Shown: positions 4,302 through 8,988 of the stretch, piece by piece | Layout of the letters: every line of letters begins with the position of its first letter | Position numbering within the stretch: the stretch's first letter is position 1 | NCBI GenBank assembly: GCA_945901195.1 | Contig: CAMDKB010000177.1 | Location: forward strand, 1 to 8,988 | Direction of reading: 5' to 3' | Source: Rhizobium sp. Q54 | GTDB lineage: Bacteria > Pseudomonadota > Alphaproteobacteria > Rhizobiales > Beijerinckiaceae | Length of the DNA stretch: 8,988 bases | Notes under the pieces: generated by a model | Seen by the model: only the letters and a program-made list of their open reading frames with translations | Database searches by the model: none | What the model was told of the DNA's origin: nothing | Made by a program: the position numbers and the translations under genes

Positions 4302-6773
4302 ATGAAGACTTTTGATCGAGTTTGCTTTGCAGAGCCGCAGGAACTCTCCTCCGGCTGGACATGTGCAGTGCTGAAGGCAGGCTCCTGTGCAACACCAGAT
4401 GAAGCCATCAAATCTGGCGACTGGATGCCTGCGAAAGTGCCGGGCACTGCGTCGCAAGCACTTAGCGAAGCTGGACTCTATTCACTTTCTCATCCCACGC
4501 CTCTGCACGATTGCGATGTCTGGTATATCACCAGCATATTCTTGAAAGCTGCATCTACCCTGCGGATGGATGGCCTCGCCACAATTTCGGAAATTTGGAT
4601 CAACGGTCGATTGGTCGCTGAATCAACCAGCATGTTCTTGCCAGTAGATATAGAGCTGAAGGATGTTGGACATCACGAGATAGCAATTTGCTTTCGAAGC
4701 CGGAACCAGACTCTGAATGGTATTAAAGGCAAACGTGCCCGGTGGCGGACAGCCTTCGTCGATAACCCCTCCCTCCGGTTTGTCCGCACGACATTGCTCG
4801 GTCATATGCCCGGCTGGTGTCCGCAAATTGACATTGTAGGTCCTTATCGTTCGATCAAGACTTTTCCGCGCCATGCAATCACGCGGAAAGATGTCGATTT
4901 ACATGCAACCTATTCAAACGGTCGTGGGCGTCTTGAAACGACCATTGCATTTCCGGAAGGCATGGAACTCCCTGATCTCGTGATATTGTTATGTGCCGAC
5001 CATCGCGTCACGCTGGAAATCTCCGGCCGTTCGGCGCACGCCGCGTTTGAACGGGACAATATCGAACCGTGGTGGCCGCATACGCATGGCAATCCCAAGC
5101 TATATGAAGTTGCGATTGATATAGACGGTGTTGTGAATAATCTGGGATCGATTGGTTTCAGGTCTATCGAAATCGACAAGGGAACAGATGCATGCTGTTT
5201 CGGCTTTGTTGTGAACGGCGTGAATATATTTGCTCGTGGTGCGTGCTGGACGCCCTGGGATCTGGTTGACCTCCCAGCTGATAAGCCGACATACAATCGG
5301 GCATTAGGGCTGATGCGCGATGCGGGATTCAATATGGTTCGAATTCCCGGCATGACGCTCTATGGGAACGCCGTATTTTTTGAAGTTGCCGATGAGCTGG
5401 GCATCATGGTTTGGCAAGACCTGCAGTTTGCAAATTTCGACTACCCTTTTTCCGATGAGAACTTTCACGCGATAGCAGTGCAGGAAGTCGAAACTTTCCT
5501 GCTGTCGTCCCGGCATAATTGTTCACTTGTAATGCTCTGCGGCGGCAGCGAGGTTGCGCAACAGGCGGCAATGATGGGATTGCCTCCGGAATCGCGTAAG
5601 ATCGACTTTTTTGCCCGCGAGGCTCAAGCGATAACCCGGCGCATTCGCCCTGACATGGTTTATATCGAAAACTCTCCGTCGGGTGGCGATCTGCCGTTCT
5701 CCGTCAATCAAGGGGTCGGCCACTATTACGGTGTAGGAGCGTATCTGCGTCCGCTGGAAGATGCGCGGAGAGCCGACGTCAGCTTTGCAACCGAATGTCT
5801 TGCCTTCTCAAATGTGCCTGATGCCGCGACGATACGCGCACAGTTCAGCGAAGCCACGCCTGATCCTGCCAGTTGGGAACACAGCATTCCGCGGGATCAA
5901 GGTGCTTCATGGAATTTTGAAGACGTGCGCGAATTCTATATGAACCTGCTCTACGGCGTTGATTGTACAAGCCTGAAGAAGCAGGATCCGCTGCGTTATC
6001 TCGCATTGTCCCGTGCGACTGTCGCGGAAGTAATGGAATCAACGTTTCACGAATGGCGGCGACCAAATTCCCGAACGTGCGGGGGCGTTGTCTTCCTCTG
6101 GAAAGATCTGCAACCAGGCTTCGGTTGGGGCATAATTGATAGTTCCGGACGTCCAAAATCTCCGTGGCATGCCTTGCGGCGGGCCTGCAAGCCCTTACAA
6201 CTTGTCGTAACTGACGAGGGCGTAAACGGGCTTTATGTCCATGCGATCAACGAGGCTCATGCCGACCGTGAACTCGGCATCAGCCTGGAGTGCATTACCG
6301 CAGCTGGAGACATTTTGGCGTCGGGAGAGGTCACATTCTCACTCGCTGGTCGCCAGGCGCGAACATTTACCGGCACGCAAGTGCTGGGGGCATTCTTTGA
6401 TATCAACTATGCCTATAAATTTGGAACCCGTGGGCACGATATCGTAGTGGCACGCATGCGCGATCTTTCTACGTCAGAGATAATCAGCGACGCCTGTTTT
6501 TTCCCCGGCGGGCGTGGCAACGCACAATATGAAACAGGATTGAAAGTTGAGTTACTCGAACATCAAAATGTATTTTCGTTGAATATCCACTGCAGCCGCT
6601 TTGCGCAGACGGTTACAATTGATGATGAATTCTTTCTGCCATCCGATAATTACTTCCATCTGGCGCCGGGCCAGATCAAGAATATCAGGCTGGAACGGTT
6701 CAAGGAAAACGCATCCAGACCTTCTGGCGTGGTAAGCGCGCTCAATGGGCTGGATACCGCACATTATCAGTAA
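4302..6773 (+). CDS. Glycoside hydrolase family 2, beta-mannosidase-like, cytoplasmic
   Basis: The 823-residue protein has the GH2 order: an N-terminal jelly-roll sugar-binding domain (to about 185), an immunoglobulin-like domain, a TIM barrel (about 300-630) and C-terminal beta domains. Beta-mannosidase-type motifs are EPWWPHTHGNPKLYEV (255-270), FVVNGVNIFARGACWTPWD (302-320), MRDAGFNMVRIPG (338-350) and DELGIMVWQDLQF (364-376). The acid/base glutamate should be Glu417 in MLCGGSEV and the nucleophile Glu498 in FATECLAF. The residue before the acid/base is Ser416, whereas clan GH-A enzymes normally have Asn, which contacts the sugar 2-hydroxyl; specificity may therefore differ from simple beta-mannosides. 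No signal peptide or membrane segment is seen, so it should act inside the cell. The start has AAGAG at 4289-4293 and lies 17 bases after the previous stop, making it the last gene of the operon. Confidence 0.88.
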   Translation: MKTFDRVCFAEPQELSSGWTCAVLKAGSCATPDEAIKSGDWMPAKVPGTASQALSEAGLYSLSHPTPLHDCDVWYITSIFLKAASTLRMDGLATISEIWINGRLVAESTSMFLPVDIELKDVGHHEIAICFRSRNQTLNGIKGKRARWRTAFVDNPSLRFVRTTLLGHMPGWCPQIDIVGPYRSIKTFPRHAITRKDVDLHATYSNGRGRLETTIAFPEGMELPDLVILLCADHRVTLEISGRSAHAAFERDNIEPWWPHTHGNPKLYEVAIDIDGVVNNLGSIGFRSIEIDKGTDACCFGFVVNGVNIFARGACWTPWDLVDLPADKPTYNRALGLMRDAGFNMVRIPGMTLYGNAVFFEVADELGIMVWQDLQFANFDYPFSDENFHAIAVQEVETFLLSSRHNCSLVMLCGGSEVAQQAAMMGLPPESRKIDFFAREAQAITRRIRPDMVYIENSPSGGDLPFSVNQGVGHYYGVGAYLRPLEDARRADVSFATECLAFSNVPDAATIRAQFSEATPDPASWEHSIPRDQGASWNFEDVREFYMNLLYGVDCTSLKKQDPLRYLALSRATVAEVMESTFHEWRRPNSRTCGGVVFLWKDLQPGFGWGIIDSSGRPKSPWHALRRACKPLQLVVTDEGVNGLYVHAINEAHADRELGISLECITAAGDILASGEVTFSLAGRQARTFTGTQVLGAFFDINYAYKFGTRGHDIVVARMRDLSTSEIISDACFFPGGRGNAQYETGLKVELLEHQNVFSLNIHCSRFAQTVTIDDEFFLPSDNYFHLAPGQIKNIRLERFKENASRPSGVVSALNGLDTAHYQ

Positions 6774-6775
6774 TC

Positions 6776-6808
6776 TCGAGATGCTGGATCGTCGCTCCAA
6801 CATCTCGA
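6776..6808. terminator. Strong inverted repeat between convergent operons, possible bidirectional terminator
   Basis: TCGAGATG (6776-6783) is perfectly complementary to CATCTCGA (6801-6808). Inside it, after one C/A mismatch, TGGA (6785-6788) pairs with TCCA (6796-6799) around a seven-base loop, giving a 12-bp interrupted stem. It sits between the stop codons of the GH2 and short-chain dehydrogenase genes. Neither side has a T run, so classic intrinsic termination is not certain. Confidence 0.6.
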
Positions 6809-6825
6809 AACAGCGTGAGTGAAGT

Positions 6826-7545
6826 TTATGATCGGCCGAGATAGGGCTGATCGACGGGCAACATCGTCAGTTCGAGAATATTCGTTTCGTTCGGCAAGCT
6901 CGCCATCAATGTAATGGCGCGCGCGACATCTTCGGTCGCCATGGTGTTGGACTTGGGCCGTTTCTCCATGCCAGGCGAAAGTTCAGAAACTGTGGAGCCG
7001 GGATGCAGCACGGAAGCTGTGATGCCGAAAGGCCGGGCATCAAGCGCAAGCGAGTGGTTCATGGAATGAATGGCGCCTTTGGTCGCCGCATATCCGATGG
7101 CGTTGGGGCGCGGCATTTCAGCAGAAATACTCCCGATCGTGATGATGCGGCCACGCCGCAGGGGTTTCATGCGGCGCAGCGCTTCACGCGCGCACAAGAA
7201 GACCGATGACAGATTGGTTGCCACGATCTTGTTCCAGGCTTCAAAGCTCAGTTCATCAGTCGGTGTATGATCTGCAAATCCGGCGCAGTTGACCAGAATG
7301 TGGGGAATTCCAAACGCTTTTTCTGTCGCATTGAATAGCGCGATGACATCCGCTTCCTGCGTTACATCAGTTCTGACCGCCAGAGATTTTGGGCCGAGGC
7401 GTTTGGCGCGTTCTTCAAGCCGATCGGTGCGGCGAGCGGCCATGGCGACCGAAGCACCCTCAGCAACAAACATTTCTGCAATACCGGCGCCAATGCCGGA
7501 GCTCGCTCCCGTGACTATCGCGATTTTACCATCCAGTGTGCCCAT
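6826..7545 (-). CDS. Short-chain dehydrogenase/reductase (classical SDR)
   Basis: The 239-residue protein is a complete classical SDR. TGASSGIG (12-19) is the glycine-rich nucleotide-binding motif, NCAG is at 86-89, Asn111 is the conserved helix residue, Ser139 or Ser141 lies in IGSISAEMP, and YAATK (152-156) gives the catalytic Tyr152 and Lys156. Arg38-Arg39 after the second beta strand (MAARRT) suggest NADP(H) rather than NAD(H). SDRs interconvert alcohols and ketones; the substrate cannot be read from sequence. The C-terminus (TMLPVDQPYLGRS) is compatible with the usual SDR oligomer. The start at 7545 is well supported by GGGAGGA on the minus strand (7550-7556). It is the last gene of the minus operon, 55 bases after the alpha/beta hydrolase stop, with a hairpin in that gap. 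Confidence 0.93.
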   Translation of the reverse strand: MGTLDGKIAIVTGASSGIGAGIAEMFVAEGASVAMAARRTDRLEERAKRLGPKSLAVRTDVTQEADVIALFNATEKAFGIPHILVNCAGFADHTPTDELSFEAWNKIVATNLSSVFLCAREALRRMKPLRRGRIITIGSISAEMPRPNAIGYAATKGAIHSMNHSLALDARPFGITASVLHPGSTVSELSPGMEKRPKSNTMATEDVARAITLMASLPNETNILELTMLPVDQPYLGRS

Positions 7546-7575
7546 GAATTCCTCCCGGTTGTTATCTAATGCTTC

Positions 7576-7595
7576 CCTGGGCCACTAAGCCCAGG
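7576..7595 (-). repeat. GC-rich hairpin between the hydrolase and SDR genes
   Basis: CCTGGGC (7576-7582) and GCCCAGG (7589-7595) form a perfect 7-bp stem with a six-base loop in the 55-base gap after the alpha/beta hydrolase stop. No T run follows on the minus strand, so partial termination or mRNA 3'-end stabilisation, giving different levels of the SDR, is more plausible than full termination. Confidence 0.55.
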
Positions 7596-7600
7596 CCGTT

Positions 7601-8395
7601 TCATGCCACGTTAGCGGCGGGCCTTACAAGGAAGCTCTCGCCGCGATCAAGAAAATCGAGGGCAAGAGTAGCCACACGCTTGGGCTGATCGAATTCGAGA
7701 GCATGGGCGGCGTCCCAAATATAGGTGAGATGCGACTGTGGCACATGTTGTTTCAGCAATTGTCCAGAGTCCGGTGGAATGACTTTGTCCAGTGTACCCA
7801 TCAGCACCAGTGTCCGGGACTTGATTTCACCCAGACGGTCGGCCATTTCTTTATCGAAGGCAATGCCTGTTGTATATTCTGCGACCGCCTTGCGGTTTGC
7901 CATCAAAATCTGTTCACTGCACTTTTCGTCCGGCACGTTCTCAGGCTTGGCATGCAATGCGCGCTGGCGATCCTGAGTATCATTTGGCAGACCGCCTTTG
8001 TCTGCAGGTCTTAGTCCGGCAGGAGCTTCCAGAACGAGTTGTCCGACAAGGGCAGGATGGCGGATAGCCAGCCACAAAGCTATCCAGCCACCAAAGGATT
8101 CGCCGATAACATCACATTCGCCGTTACAATGGTCACTAATGTATCCGGCAATTAGGTCAGCTACGTCCTGCATGCTGGCAACGCCGGGATGACGCTGTGT
8201 TCCTTCGAACCCGGGGATGACAGGCGCATGGACTGTGTGATGATCCGCCAGCGCGTGTAACACCTTAGACATGCGTGGACCAGCCGCGCTGTGAAGATGA
8301 ATGAGGGCGCGGCCTGAGCCCCCGATGTTGACGCGCAGGGCGCCGCTTTTCATCACGTATTCTTTTTCGGTGAAATCAATAAATGTCACGGTCAT
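7601..8395 (-). CDS. Alpha/beta-fold hydrolase
   Basis: The 264-residue protein has the alpha/beta hydrolase core. LIHLHSAAG (31-39) is the oxyanion-hole region, GESFGG (98-103) carries nucleophile Ser100, GTLDKVIPP (200-208) carries Asp203, and DAAHALEFDQP (228-238) carries His231. The family hydrolyses esters, thioesters, C-C bonds of aromatic ring-cleavage products or related substrates; the sequence does not choose among them. A short helical lid spans about 130-180. The ATG at 8395 was chosen because it supplies the first beta strand, but its AGGA is only one base from the start codon. Met15 at 8353 is an alternative with weak AAAGAA upstream. The gene lies 14 bases after the flavin oxidoreductase stop, so the two are probably co-transcribed. 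No signal peptide is visible. Confidence 0.9.
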   Translation of the reverse strand: MTVTFIDFTEKEYVMKSGALRVNIGGSGRALIHLHSAAGPRMSKVLHALADHHTVHAPVIPGFEGTQRHPGVASMQDVADLIAGYISDHCNGECDVIGESFGGWIALWLAIRHPALVGQLVLEAPAGLRPADKGGLPNDTQDRQRALHAKPENVPDEKCSEQILMANRKAVAEYTTGIAFDKEMADRLGEIKSRTLVLMGTLDKVIPPDSGQLLKQHVPQSHLTYIWDAAHALEFDQPKRVATLALDFLDRGESFLVRPAANVA

Positions 8396-8409
8396 GTCCT
8401 GTTGAATGT

Positions 8410-8988
8410 TTAGAGCGCGCGAACTTCTGGCAGCACGCGATCGCGAAACAATTCCATGCTGCGAATAACAGAAGATTGCGGCATTCTGCCAAGCGCCATG
8501 TTCATGTTGATATGGCCCGCGCCCAGATGCTGGTTGAGACGTTTGATCTGCTTGACGACACTCGATGGACTGCCACAGAGAATTGTGCCAGCTTCGATCT
8601 GTTCTTTAACGCTGCGTTGCTTGAGCGTCTCCAGTCGCTTCACGAAATACTCGCCCGCGCCGGCCCCTCCCGCTCCTTCACCAAAGAAGCGAGTCTTTTG
8701 CACAACGATGCGTTGTGCATCCTGTTGCGGACGCATAAGCACCTTATGAAAATAAGCGAGGGCTTCCGCCATCGTCTCCTGCGCCTCTTCGTCTGTCTCG
8801 GCTATGCAAGTGCCCTGCCCGACCAGAATGTCCTCCGGACCAGGATTGCGGCCATGTTCCAGAGAGCTGGCGCGATAGGTGTCGATGAGGCCGCGTGCCA
8901 CATCAAGGTCGCCAATCAAGGTCAGGCCGACCATGGCGGGAAACTGGCCGACGAATTCCGCCGATTCCTTGTTGCTTGCCGACATCAG
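8410..8988 (-). CDS. LLM-class (luciferase-like) flavin-dependent oxidoreductase, C-terminal part, 5' end outside window
   Basis: The frame is open from the right window edge to the TAA at 8410-8412, giving 192 residues of a protein whose start lies beyond the window. The ATG at 8985 is internal. The fragment matches the second half of bacterial-luciferase-like proteins: a strand and loop with S-x-x-N-x-E-S-A-E-F, the segment LVGQGTCIAETDEEAQE (55-71), a Gly-rich loop GEGAGGAGAGEY (103-114), GTILCGSPSSVVKQI (134-148), and a C-terminal SMELFRDRVLPEV (177-189) like the family's ending. Members use reduced FMN or F420 for oxygenation or hydride transfer; the order of the domain suggests an FMN-using monooxygenase, as inference. 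The residues that would show substrate class are mostly outside the window. It is the upstream gene of the hydrolase and SDR. Confidence 0.88.
   Translation of the reverse strand: MMSASNKESAEFVGQFPAMVGLTLIGDLDVARGLIDTYRASSLEHGRNPGPEDILVGQGTCIAETDEEAQETMAEALAYFHKVLMRPQQDAQRIVVQKTRFFGEGAGGAGAGEYFVKRLETLKQRSVKEQIEAGTILCGSPSSVVKQIKRLNQHLGAGHINMNMALGRMPQSSVIRSMELFRDRVLPEVRAL

Noticed and set aside
4910..5353. 147-codon minus-strand open frame
   Set aside because: It is antisense to the GH2 barrel coding region; its composition is typical of a shadow frame.
8410..8985. Complete 191-residue gene starting at the ATG at 8985
   Set aside because: The frame stays open to the window edge, and the protein matches only the C-terminal half of luciferase-like enzymes, so the ATG is internal.

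Overview
The window looks like chromosomal DNA of an alphaproteobacterium of the Hyphomicrobiales (rhizobia, Agrobacterium, Brucella/Ochrobactrum type). The reasons are the moderate GC content, the tight operon layout, and a five-gene set built around a stand-alone amino acid:[carrier protein] ligase, a protein type characterised in Bradyrhizobium and Agrobacterium. The species assignment is an inference. No tRNA, rRNA, CRISPR array, insertion sequence or phage gene was seen.

Layout. (1) Positions 1-168, minus strand: the first 56 codons of a hydantoinase/oxoprolinase-family protein that runs off the left edge. (2) 321-692, plus strand: a small cysteine-containing protein I do not recognise, divergent from the first gene. 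(3) 693-894: an AT-rich intergenic region with a 30-bp-spaced direct repeat and a TATAAA box. (4) 895-6773, plus strand: five closely packed genes (carrier protein, acyl-CoA-dehydrogenase-fold flavoprotein, amino acid:[carrier protein] ligase, DUF1839-type protein, GH2 beta-mannosidase-like hydrolase), with gaps of 18, 1, 2 and 17 nt. (5) 6776-6808: a strong inverted repeat between convergent operons. (6) 8988-6826, minus strand: a second operon of luciferase-like flavin oxidoreductase (5' part outside the window), alpha/beta hydrolase and short-chain dehydrogenase, with a GC-rich hairpin between the last two genes.

How the plus-strand genes may work together. The ligase is a truncated class II seryl-tRNA-synthetase homologue. 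It has the catalytic core and the metal-binding Cys/Glu/Cys set but no tRNA-binding arm, and in characterised homologues it loads a small amino acid onto the phosphopantetheine arm of the adjacent carrier protein. The flavoprotein could then oxidise the tethered aminoacyl group; by eye it lacks the usual acyl-CoA dehydrogenase catalytic glutamate at both known positions. The DUF1839 protein carries a Cys30/His125/Asp136 arrangement and a local pattern resembling the BtrH N-terminal cysteine acyltransferase fold, so I propose that it moves the aminoacyl group from the carrier protein to an acceptor. The GH2 enzyme has no signal peptide and keeps both catalytic glutamates, but has Ser where clan GH-A enzymes usually have Asn; it may act in the cytoplasm on the resulting glycoconjugate. 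This would be an NRPS-free aminoacylation pathway whose product is unknown. The CP loading step rests on established homologues; the later steps are inference.

The minus-strand operon resembles a small catabolic or detoxification module (flavin-dependent oxidation, hydrolysis, alcohol/ketone interconversion) with unknown substrate. Nothing in the sequence ties it to the carrier-protein operon beyond adjacency.
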